From Bacillota bacterium (GTDB taxonomy: Bacteria; Bacillota; Clostridia; Lachnospirales; Cellulosilyticaceae): a stretch of 7,650 bases of DNA. A program made the position numbers and the translations under genes. The notes under the pieces are model-generated. The model had not been told where the DNA came from. It made no database searches and was given only the letters and a program-made list of their open reading frames with translations. Shown one piece after another: positions 1 to 5,224 of this stretch; the stretch's first letter is position 1, and each line of letters begins with the position of its first letter. The stretch is from positions 1-7,650 of the forward strand of contig JAEXBC010000387.1 in NCBI GenBank assembly GCA_023457875.1. The letters are read 5' to 3'.

Positions 1-45
1 TGTTGCTTGTAACTCTTCAGGGGTTACCTTTAAAATTCCTTCCAT
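1..45 (-). CDS. WXG100 family protein, N-terminal fragment (cut by window edge)
   Basis: Only the first 15 codons are visible, reading MEGILKVTPEELQAT. The pattern of a short hydrophobic start, then 'VTPEEL', matches the beginning of helix 1 in WXG100 (ESAT-6-like) proteins; the 99-residue gene just upstream starts in the same way ('FQVTASELRAKA'). The ATG at 45-43 is supported by a GGGAGGAA ribosome site at 61-54, about eight bases upstream. It follows the 99-residue WXG100 gene by 51 bases with no terminator between, so the two are probably co-transcribed as an Esx pair. The WXG turn itself lies outside the window, so the family call rests on the N-terminus and on context. Confidence 0.6.
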   Translation of the reverse strand, partial: MEGILKVTPEELQAT

Positions 46-96
46 CTTCTCTATTCCTCCCTATTCTTTCATTTATTTTTATGATGATAAATACTC

Positions 97-396
97 TTAA
101 TGGCTTCTTGTCTTTGCGATTTCTGCATTTTGTGCTTCAGTTTGTTCATACTGAGCAGCGATTTGTAATAAGGTGCTGATATAATTTTCAATGAGCTTAT
201 GAAAATTATCCATTTGCCCCTTATCTCTTATAAATGCTGCATGGAAGTTTTCATTTGCTTGACCAGCCCACTTACTCTTTAAAGCCGCCTCTGATGATTC
301 CAAATTACCTACTTCACCTTTAAAGTTTCCATTTAATCCTTTTAGTTCTTCAGCTTTTGCTCTTAATTCTGATGCTGTTACTTGAAAAAATCCCAT
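97..396 (-). CDS. WXG100 family secreted protein, EsxA-like
   Basis: Canonical small T7SS substrate of 99 residues, the usual WXG100 length. Helix 1 starts at 'VTASELRAKAEEL' (6-18), the turn carries W43-A44-G45, and helix 2 is followed by Y83-QT-type signal Y83xxxE87, the C-terminal YxxxD/E export signal. There is no signal peptide or membrane segment. Such proteins form helical-hairpin dimers exported by EssC, and the C-terminal tail after the YxxxE is bound by the EssC ATPase. The ATG at 396-394 has an AAGGGGG ribosome site eight bases upstream. It is preceded by its own 124-base control region with a TATAAT box and an inverted repeat, and is followed by a second WXG100 gene, so it probably heads a separately controlled unit. 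Of the WXG100 genes here it is closest to the EsxA type. Confidence 0.93.
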   Translation of the reverse strand: MGFFQVTASELRAKAEELKGLNGNFKGEVGNLESSEAALKSKWAGQANENFHAAFIRDKGQMDNFHKLIENYISTLLQIAAQYEQTEAQNAEIAKTRSH

Positions 397-424
397 ATTG
401 CTTTCCCCCTTGTTTTCTTTGATG

Positions 425-430
425 ATTATA
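425..430 (-). promoter_or_regulatory. Candidate -10 box (TATAAT) for the EsxA-like gene
   Basis: Minus-strand TATAAT is a perfect sigma-A -10 hexamer 28 bases upstream of the ATG of the 99-residue WXG100 gene. At 16-19 base spacing there is no recognisable TTGACA-like -35 (the 17-base position reads AAAGTA). A perfect -10 with no -35 is typical of activator-dependent promoters, and an inverted repeat lies at a suitable upstream distance. The predicted start would be near base 418. Confidence 0.5.
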
Positions 431-466
431 TGTTATCACAATTTTTTTACTTTTATGATTTTTGCT

Positions 467-482
467 ACCAAATGCACTTTTA
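467..482. repeat. Shared intergenic element, copy 1
   Basis: Plus-strand ACCAAATGCACTTTTA matches 4276-4291 (ACCAAATGCACATTTA) at 15 of 16 positions, 11 of them in one exact run. Both copies lie in the only two large intergenic regions and both are 33-38 bases upstream of a candidate -10. It overlaps the left arm of the inverted repeat at 468-491. Likely a protein-binding site; the binding protein is unknown, with the locus LytTR regulator one candidate. Confidence 0.55.
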
Positions 483-491
483 GGCGTTTGG
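468..491. promoter_or_regulatory. 24-bp inverted repeat, candidate operator
   Basis: On the plus strand the arms read CCAAATGC and GCGTTTGG separated by eight bases, with seven of eight positions paired. The centre (about 479.5) is some 61 bases upstream of the predicted start near 418, a common place for a class I activator site. It is not followed by a T-run on the minus strand, which argues against a terminator. The left arm is part of an element repeated in the other intergenic region at 4276-4291. Confidence 0.5.
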
Positions 492-498
492 ATGACAT

Positions 499-507
499 CT
501 TAACTGA
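499..507 (-). promoter_or_regulatory. Possible LytTR-type half-site
   Basis: Minus-strand TCAGTTAAG fits the published LytTR half-site pattern [TA][AC][CA]GTTN[AG][TG] (known from VirR and AgrA-type regulators) at every position. A LytTR regulator is encoded in the same locus. The expected second half-site about 21-22 bases downstream is poor (GCCTAAAAG), so this may be chance in AT-rich DNA. Confidence 0.25.
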
Positions 508-520
508 ATAGAATCCCTTG

Positions 521-1261
521 TCATTCTGCCTTTACAATAATGATGCTTACATTATCTCTCGCCCCAGCGTTATGCACTTCCTCCATGAGTAGCTCCATGC
601 TACTTTGCACCGATGTACCCTTATTAATCTTTTTCAGCGCCCTTTCAATCCTTCTTGGGCTAATCATTTTATATAAGCCATCGCTACATAAGAGAAATGA
701 TGTACCTTCACTATAGCAATCCGTTTTAATCGTTAGGTTAAGCTGTGGTGTGGTCCCTACTGCATTAATTAATTTTCCTTTTTTAGTACTACTTTCAATC
801 TCAGAAGGCGTAAACTTCTTCTTAGTAATGATGTCATTTTCCCATACCTCATCCACTGTAAGCTGACTTAGCTTTCTTTTTTCCAATCGATAAATCCTAC
901 TATCTCCCGCATGAAAAATGGCATAGCTTTTTTTGTATAACAATAAAGCCGACACAGTGGACCCACATACAACATCCTTATTGCACCACTCATAGATATA
1001 TGTATTTGCCTGTTCGAGGTAGCTTTTGATTGATGCTACTACCTTAAAAAAGTCCTGTTCATAGTGGTTTATCTCTATATGTTTCCAACATATACGCAGA
1101 ATTTCTGTAATAATCTTACTTGCCTTCTCCCCATCGTCATGACCACCCATTCCATCCGCTACTACAAACAGGCCTACTTCCCCTTGCCCAAGAGCTAGTA
1201 TATGATCTTGATTAACCGTTCTAACTAACCCGACTCTTGTCTCTCCTGCATATTCCATCAT
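521..1261 (-). CDS. PP2C-family Ser/Thr protein phosphatase
   Basis: A cytoplasmic metal-dependent phosphatase that removes phosphate from Ser/Thr residues, of normal single-domain length (246 residues; bacterial Stp1/PrpC type). Motifs in order: R14-xx-N17-Q18-D19, the metal-binding V34-A-D36-G37-M-G-G40-H, G100-S-T-V, H117-A-G-D120-S-R, C192-S-D194-G-L and A234-R-D236-N237-V. The metal-ligand aspartates D36, D194 and D236 are all present. The usual 'TxDHS' stretch is replaced by T135-V-D-E-V, so the flap differs from Stp1-type enzymes. There are adjacent ATGs at 1261 and 1258; the AGGAG site at about 1270-1266 is better spaced for the second. It lies 21 bases after the VWA-FHA gene, as expected for a phosphatase acting on the phosphoproteins that the FHA domain reads. 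No kinase gene is in the window. Confidence 0.95.
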   Translation of the reverse strand: MMEYAGETRVGLVRTVNQDHILALGQGEVGLFVVADGMGGHDDGEKASKIITEILRICWKHIEINHYEQDFFKVVASIKSYLEQANTYIYEWCNKDVVCGSTVSALLLYKKSYAIFHAGDSRIYRLEKRKLSQLTVDEVWENDIITKKKFTPSEIESSTKKGKLINAVGTTPQLNLTIKTDCYSEGTSFLLCSDGLYKMISPRRIERALKKINKGTSVQSSMELLMEEVHNAGARDNVSIIIVKAE

Positions 1262-1282
1262 TTATCTCCTTATGCCAGTGTA

Positions 1283-2821
1283 CTATCTTACTTCTAATTT
1301 AAGCTCTAACCTACCTAATTTGATAACTACACCTGATGAGATTTCTGTTTCTGTTAACACCTTATTTCCATTTACATAGGTACCATTAGATGATTCTAAA
1401 TCTATTATAAATAGCTTATTGGCTTCTCTCACTTCAATTTCACAATGCTTCCCCGATACGGATTTCTCATAATCAATCACAAGATTTGAATGCTTACTAC
1501 TTCTACCTATGATCACACTCTGAGAGATAGGCACTTGAAAGGTCTTAGAAGGTGATTTGATATCCGTAAGGATTAGCGTCTTTCTTCTTTGTTCATTCCA
1601 AATCCTACAAGTCCCTTCTTCATCATCTGCCGCCATTTCAGTGGGGTCTTCTATCTCATCTTCTTCATAGCTTGCAACTACATTGCCTGAAATAAGCTCA
1701 AAGGCATTTTGGCCCCTTTTCTTCTTTAAAAGCACAATAATAACCCCAATAATGACGACAATAGCCCCAAAGCCTATTGCCATGAAAATAATATATAGCT
1801 TCATTTGAGCTAATCTATCAGTGGTGGCAGTTTTTACTTCCTCCTTATAGGTTGGTAGCGCTTCTACATCTTGAGTAGGCTCAGTCATTACCTTCTCTTC
1901 TTCCTTTGCCTTAAATGGCATAAGTACATCTGCTGTTAAGCTATAAGCCTTACCCCCTTCTTCAAAGGTAAGCTGGGATTTCTTTATGCTGCCATCTAAC
2001 AAATCAGCCTCTGGCATAACCTGTAATCTAATGATTCCTCTATCCTTTGCCAGCTCCTGAACAAGTACTTCTATATCCTGTACCTCCTCCATGAGGTAGT
2101 ACTTTGCATTTGAGGTCCTTGACAGTACAAACATATTCTTTAATTGCTCTTGATTTTGGCCATTATTACATCCAAAGGTATAAATAGGAATGGCTTTAGC
2201 TGTTACCTTAGCGTAAAGTTCTTCTTTTGTATAACCTAATGCTTTATTATCTACACCATCTGAGATAATGATGATTCTGTTATACACCTCTTGGGATGCC
2301 TTCAAATCACCCTCTAATAATTCATATAATGTATCTGTCAAATAGGTTTCTTGATCTTGATATGCTATTGACTGTATGGCCTTCTTGAGAGCGGTGTAGT
2401 CTGTTATATACTCCGTTAAGTAATTAACCTTCTTATCAAAGGTGGCAATCCTAACCAGCTCATTATCCTTTTTCTCTGCAACAAGTTCAGTTAAGATTTT
2501 TTTGGTTTTCTCCCTATCACTTTTAGGAATAGAAAATGAATTGTCCACAAGCACCAAGGTCTTCATGGCCACATCCAGCTGACTAATCGTCTCGCTCTTT
2601 ACATCATCACATAAATTGACACCAATCTGATAAGTCACTTTGTCCGGCTTTCCTGTAGGTGACTTAAAAAATAAAAAGAGATGATCCTTTACCGTACTAG
2701 TAGATACTATTGCCCCTTCACTTGTATTGCTGCCTTTGGTTTCTGTTCCTATGACTACCCCTTGCCCACAGCCTATCAATAAAACGATTGCTAGGAGTAG
2801 ATAGATATACTTTTTCCCCAT
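1283..2821 (-). CDS. VWA-FHA transmembrane lipoprotein
   Basis: Residue numbers count from a TTG at 2836; the preferred start is the ATG at 2821 (residue 6), because a GGTGAGG ribosome site precedes it and it gives a clean signal peptide (GKKYIYLLL...). The lipobox is L20-I-G-C23. The VWA domain spans about 90-265 with a complete metal site: D98-N-S100-F-S102, T167/T169 and D193-G. One membrane helix runs 347-370, followed by K371-K-K-K-R, which places the C-terminus inside by the positive-inside rule. After an acidic linker (391-408) comes an FHA domain, about 440-512, with G444-R445, S461-x-x-H464, N484-G485-T486 and N489-G490. FHA domains bind phosphothreonine. The protein therefore appears to have an external metal-binding adhesion-type domain and a cytoplasmic phosphopeptide reader, with PP2C encoded next door. 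Its exact role in secretion is unknown. Confidence 0.9.
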   Translation of the reverse strand: MGKKYIYLLLAIVLLIGCGQGVVIGTETKGSNTSEGAIVSTSTVKDHLFLFFKSPTGKPDKVTYQIGVNLCDDVKSETISQLDVAMKTLVLVDNSFSIPKSDREKTKKILTELVAEKKDNELVRIATFDKKVNYLTEYITDYTALKKAIQSIAYQDQETYLTDTLYELLEGDLKASQEVYNRIIIISDGVDNKALGYTKEELYAKVTAKAIPIYTFGCNNGQNQEQLKNMFVLSRTSNAKYYLMEEVQDIEVLVQELAKDRGIIRLQVMPEADLLDGSIKKSQLTFEEGGKAYSLTADVLMPFKAKEEEKVMTEPTQDVEALPTYKEEVKTATTDRLAQMKLYIIFMAIGFGAIVVIIGVIIVLLKKKRGQNAFELISGNVVASYEEDEIEDPTEMAADDEEGTCRIWNEQRRKTLILTDIKSPSKTFQVPISQSVIIGRSSKHSNLVIDYEKSVSGKHCEIEVREANKLFIIDLESSNGTYVNGNKVLTETEISSGVVIKLGRLELKLEVR

Positions 2822-2857
2822 TACCTCACCAACCAATTTTATATTTTCTAGCTTTTC

Positions 2858-3172
2858 TTAGTAAGTGCGTTTTGCTGCTATGGCAGCTGCTTCTTTTTCT
2901 TTACTATAAATAAATTGTGTACGTGACTTAAGACGGCTCGCAATATCCCTAAGATTTTGAGCAGTAGTGATGGTATTACTTTTTAATAGTTCTCCTTTAC
3001 CAAGATACAAATTAGCGTTGTCACCTTTCCAGCTTGCGGCTATGCTTTGCAGGGTGGTATCAAGGGACTGCTCCCCCAATGTTTCTATCTGCTGGGCAAT
3101 GCCTTCCAGTATACTTGCTTGTAGCATCATCATCTTAAAATCAATATCTATTTTACTAAATCCACTCATCAT
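2858..3172 (-). CDS. WXG100-like protein with W-K-G turn
   Basis: Helical-hairpin protein of 104 residues with W48-K49-G50 between two predicted helices (about 12-45 and 52-95), no signal peptide and no membrane segment. It is the third of three tandem WXG100-like genes. The C-terminal signal is altered: Y89-S-K-E-K93 has lysine where YxxxD/E expects an acid, although E92 and E94 flank it. Two ATGs are adjacent at 3172 and 3169; AGGAGG at 3180-3175 is only two bases from the first and five from the second, so the start at 3169 is more likely. The stop of the preceding gene overlaps this ribosome site, indicating coupled translation. Sequence is very different from its neighbours, so the copies are old duplicates or distinct subfamilies. 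Probably a substrate or partner subunit of the locus machine. Confidence 0.8.
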   Translation of the reverse strand: MMSGFSKIDIDFKMMMLQASILEGIAQQIETLGEQSLDTTLQSIAASWKGDNANLYLGKGELLKSNTITTAQNLRDIASRLKSRTQFIYSKEKEAAAIAAKRTY

Positions 3173-3178
3173 AACCTC

Positions 3179-3517
3179 CTATATGATTACATTATCCATT
3201 AATGCATTGGCCATGTCTTCCACTTGTCTTTCTGTGGTCAGATAGTTATTTGCAATGACCTTTAGGTCTCTTGGGTGTTCAGATAATCTACGCATCATCT
3301 CTTCTATACTTTCTTTTTGGTCATTATAAAGTTTTCTATGTAAATCCCCTGCTTCTCCTATCCAATAAGCCTTGGTTCCTTCTACCTTTTGGGAAATGTG
3401 CTCCATAGCTTGTTTAATGGAACTCACATCTTTTAGTACTTCATCTGCTTTGGATACAAGGATTTCGGGCGTTACTTTTAGTGTTATCATATTCGCCGTT
3501 ATTTTAGGTAAATCCAT
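3179..3517 (-). CDS. WXG100 family protein with W-I-G turn
   Basis: A 112-residue protein with 'LKVTPEILVSKADEV' at 13-27 (the typical WXG100 helix 1 opening), the turn W52-I53-G54 and the export-type signal Y92-xxx-E96. The N-terminus carries about nine extra residues compared with typical WXG100 proteins. A later Met at position 10 is possible, but AAGGGGG eight bases before the ATG at 3517 favours the longer form. Only 13 bases separate it from the preceding WXG100 gene, and its TAG stop lies inside the ribosome site of the next one. It is followed by about 16 residues after the YxxxE. The role is a likely exported subunit or partner of the other Esx-like proteins. Confidence 0.88.
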   Translation of the reverse strand: MDLPKITANMITLKVTPEILVSKADEVLKDVSSIKQAMEHISQKVEGTKAYWIGEAGDLHRKLYNDQKESIEEMMRRLSEHPRDLKVIANNYLTTERQVEDMANALMDNVII

Positions 3518-3530
3518 TTATTTTTCCCCC

Positions 3531-3845
3531 TTACAGCTCTTCTATCTTAATGCTCTTGATCACTGTGTTTATACTAGACTCACACTTCTCGTATTCTACT
3601 TTTGCTGCTTTGATGCTTTCTATTAAACTTGTTAACGTATCACAGATTTCTTTTAAGGTACTATAGTCTTTATTAAACTGCATCATAAATAGCATATTAG
3701 CAGTACCTGACCACATCCCATCTAGTACCTTCATATTGGTAAACATATTTTCCATCTTTGTCTTAATGATACCAAGCGCTTCTTCTAATGCAGTAATATC
3801 ATTTTGCATGATTACGGTATCTGTAGCAATCTGTTTAATCCCCAT
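3531..3845 (-). CDS. WXG100-like protein with W-S-G turn
   Basis: A 104-residue all-helical protein with W45-S46-G47 at the predicted turn and Y85-xxx-E89 near the end of helix 2, both at WXG100-typical positions. It is unusually rich in methionine around the turn (M31, M34, M38, M44, M51, M54, M55) and carries cysteines C68 and C88 in the second helix, which the other WXG100 proteins of the locus lack. There is no signal peptide. AGGAGGT six bases upstream supports the ATG at 3845; the ribosome site overlaps the TAG of the 119-residue gene upstream (10 bases between the two genes). First of the three tandem WXG100-like genes, and likely a partner for one of the next two. Confidence 0.85.
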   Translation of the reverse strand: MGIKQIATDTVIMQNDITALEEALGIIKTKMENMFTNMKVLDGMWSGTANMLFMMQFNKDYSTLKEICDTLTSLIESIKAAKVEYEKCESSINTVIKSIKIEEL

Positions 3846-3855
3846 CTTCTACCTC

Positions 3856-4215
3856 CTAATCTAACCTCATATCCTTAAGTTCATTTGCTATACTGGTAAA
3901 ATCGTTTTTGTTAAAAGATACTTGAAATGCCCAGCTATCACCTAACTCACACTTTGAGATAACTCTCTTTTCACCTTCATTGTAATAGGTAAGCACTAGA
4001 TCTAGAGCTTGTAACAACTGTACATACTGTCTTTGCTCTGTTTCTAATCTATGAAGCTGAGTATTTAGACTATAGTGTATGTCTTCCATCTCTGATATAG
4101 ATGTAAGATGCTTTAATACTTTTTCCACTTCCATAATCATTGAATGGCGCAGTGCTATTTGTCTTTCTATATCTTTATAGGACAGTTGTATTTCATCCAC
4201 TACAATATGAAACAT
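3856..4215 (-). CDS. Helical-hairpin protein without WXG motif, unrecognised
   Basis: I do not recognise this 119-residue protein. It is mainly helical: about 12-40 and 48-82, with heptad-like charge and leucine spacing, then a C-terminal tail with 'CELGDSWAFQVSF' that looks like beta structure. The stretch between the helices (41-47) has no WXG. A Y78-xxx-E82 at the end of helix 2 resembles the WXG100 YxxxE signal, and size and position directly before three WXG100 genes suggest a degenerate WXG100 relative or a helper that pairs with one. AAAGGAG six bases upstream supports the ATG at 4215. It is the first gene after the 96-base control region, so it probably heads the unit that runs to the phosphatase. 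A secreted partner, chaperone or structural subunit are all possible. Confidence 0.8.
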   Translation of the reverse strand: MFHIVVDEIQLSYKDIERQIALRHSMIMEVEKVLKHLTSISEMEDIHYSLNTQLHRLETEQRQYVQLLQALDLVLTYYNEGEKRVISKCELGDSWAFQVSFNKNDFTSIANELKDMRLD

Positions 4216-4235
4216 ATCAAGCTCCTTTCTTTTTT

Positions 4236-4251
4236 GTTATTTTAACATAAC
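4236..4251. promoter_or_regulatory. Imperfect 16-bp palindrome over a candidate -10
   Basis: Plus-strand GTTATTTTAACATAAC pairs with itself at seven of eight positions. On the minus strand it includes TAAAAT (4244-4239), a five-of-six match to the -10 consensus, 24 bases before the ATG of the 119-residue gene. It could be an operator overlapping the promoter; AT-rich sequence makes chance palindromes common. Confidence 0.3.
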
Positions 4252-4275
4252 TTAAGGATATTTTATTTTTCCAAG

Positions 4276-4291
4276 ACCAAATGCACATTTA
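4276..4291. repeat. Shared intergenic element, copy 2
   Basis: Plus-strand ACCAAATGCACATTTA matches 467-482 at 15 of 16 positions. It is 33 bases upstream of the candidate TAAAAT -10 box of the 119-residue gene. Unlike copy 1 it lacks a good opposite arm (the equivalent place, 4293-4300, keeps four of eight bases). A 7-mer ATAGAAT follows in both regions, at 4297-4303 here and 508-514 there, 20 bases further away in the latter. Confidence 0.5.
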
Positions 4292-4311
4292 AAGGTATAG
4301 AATGCATATTT

Positions 4312-4560
4312 TTATACCATAAACAAACAGTCCCCCGTTCTAATATGGCACTTTTGAAGCGTTAAATGCTTTGGCAAAATGGTATTATCCTTCTTGCTAC
4401 ACAGGTAAAAATCTTCACTCTTACCCTCCAAGGCTACTCTTTCCTTCTGGGAAACCATCTCGCCGATTTCTTCTGTTAGAATATCAATAGGTGTATCTTC
4501 ATCTAAGTTAAAGTCATAGGTCTTATCTATTGATACAATATAAATATCAACCATTATCAT
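4312..4560 (-). CDS. esaB: EsaB/YukD ubiquitin-like T7SS protein
   Basis: An 82-residue protein of the size and pattern of EsaB/YukD. It opens with a beta strand (VDIYIVSIDKTYDFNL), has a central helix (about 24-38) and ends in the family's typical 'L...I..GD-L-hydrophobic' strand, L67-Q-K-C-H-I-R-T-G-D77-C-L-F. These proteins have a ubiquitin-like fold, lack the C-terminal Gly-Gly, are not conjugated, and act as cytoplasmic accessory factors or regulators needed for secretion in T7SSb. The ATG at 4560 has GGAG seven bases upstream; a second ATG follows two codons later. It overlaps the preceding gene by 14 bases, so the two are translationally coupled. Gene position next to EssC fits Ess/Yuk loci. 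Divergence from known members makes the call rest on length, ending motif and context. Confidence 0.8.
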   Translation of the reverse strand: MIMVDIYIVSIDKTYDFNLDEDTPIDILTEEIGEMVSQKERVALEGKSEDFYLCSKKDNTILPKHLTLQKCHIRTGDCLFMV

Positions 4561-5224
4561 GGTTCTTCTCCCCCTGTAATAATGTAGTGATCATCTGCTT
4601 TAAGTGTTCTAACTCATAGACCTTTTTATAGGTTGCTACCGCATCGCTATACTCAAGCACCGTATTAAGTACTGCCCTGCCTACCAGAAGCTCTACTATG
4701 CTTTCATCTGTAGCTAGGTCATATACGTTTAGCCTTAGGTACTGCGTATGTATGGTTTCATCCTCCTCTAGCTGGATATCCTTTATATTCGCTTCATCAA
4801 GCGCTTGCTTAGGAAACATTTCTGTCTCTTCACAGATTGTGATAATCTCCTCTTTAGGCATGCATCTCACCCGAATACTGTGGGGATCCTGCCAACTTTT
4901 TTGCAGGTTAATGCATTCACTTGTATGAGGATTATAATAAAAAGAATGATTTTCTGAAGTAAGTGGACCTACCAAGCTCAGTAATCTTGTTGCCCTGCTT
5001 ATTCCCTCACATATCCTTTTTGCCTCAGGGCTTAATATTACTTTGTCCTGATCTCCCTTTAATAGTTCCTTCTTATGAAGCTGATGAAGCGTGGTATAGA
5101 TCTCTTGCTTACTCAGATGCGATGCTTTCACCTCTAGACTTCCAAAGAAGTGAGTAATACCATATAATGCGCACAAAACTGCAAACTCATCATCTTTAAG
5201 AATAATAAACTTTAACTCTTTCAT
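4547..5224 (-). CDS. EspG-like T7SS accessory protein (putative chaperone)
   Basis: A 225-residue soluble protein of unproven function. Its N-terminal third follows the layout I know from actinobacterial EspG: a strand and acidic 'LKDDEFAVLCALYGI' (9-23), then 'LSKQEIYTTLHQLHKKELL' (38-56) as a winged-helix-like helix pair with 'L..L...L', then 'VILSPEAKRICEGISRATRLLSLVG' (62-86), comparable to the EspG 'dp.la..L..la.p...l' stretch. A beta-rich middle and a C-terminal helical part (about 185-220) complete a similar plan. EspG binds PE/PPE substrates in ESX systems; here a role in binding WXG100 proteins would be inference. It starts at ATGA, overlapping the LytTR stop by four bases, and its end overlaps the EsaB gene by 14 bases. 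A DUF specific to clostridial T7SS loci is the main alternative. Confidence 0.75.
   Translation of the reverse strand: MKELKFIILKDDEFAVLCALYGITHFFGSLEVKASHLSKQEIYTTLHQLHKKELLKGDQDKVILSPEAKRICEGISRATRLLSLVGPLTSENHSFYYNPHTSECINLQKSWQDPHSIRVRCMPKEEIITICEETEMFPKQALDEANIKDIQLEEDETIHTQYLRLNVYDLATDESIVELLVGRAVLNTVLEYSDAVATYKKVYELEHLKQMITTLLQGEKNHDNG

Noticed and set aside
468..491. Rho-independent terminator after the phosphatase gene
   Set aside because: The inverted repeat has an 8-base loop, AT-rich arms with a mismatch and no U-run after it on the minus strand, so it looks like an operator, not a terminator.
478..507. Complete LytTR direct repeat
   Set aside because: Only the half-site at 499-507 fits; the second half at the expected 21-22 base spacing keeps about half of the informative positions.
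2822..2836. TTG start that lengthens the VWA-FHA protein by five residues
   Set aside because: No ribosome site precedes it, while the ATG at 2821 has GGTGAGG upstream and gives a clean lipoprotein signal peptide.
2967..3245. Plus-strand open frame of 92 codons opposite two WXG100 genes
   Set aside because: It runs antisense to two well-supported genes with strong ribosome sites, has no visible ribosome site of its own and no family pattern.
3372..3626. Plus-strand open frame of 84 codons
   Set aside because: Antisense to two WXG100 genes and low-complexity hydrophobic and Cys-rich; typical of a shadow frame.
4698..5157. Two plus-strand open frames of 76 and 64 codons inside the EspG-like gene
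   Set aside because: Both are antisense to one long gene that overlaps both neighbours by a few bases; no start signal or family pattern seen.
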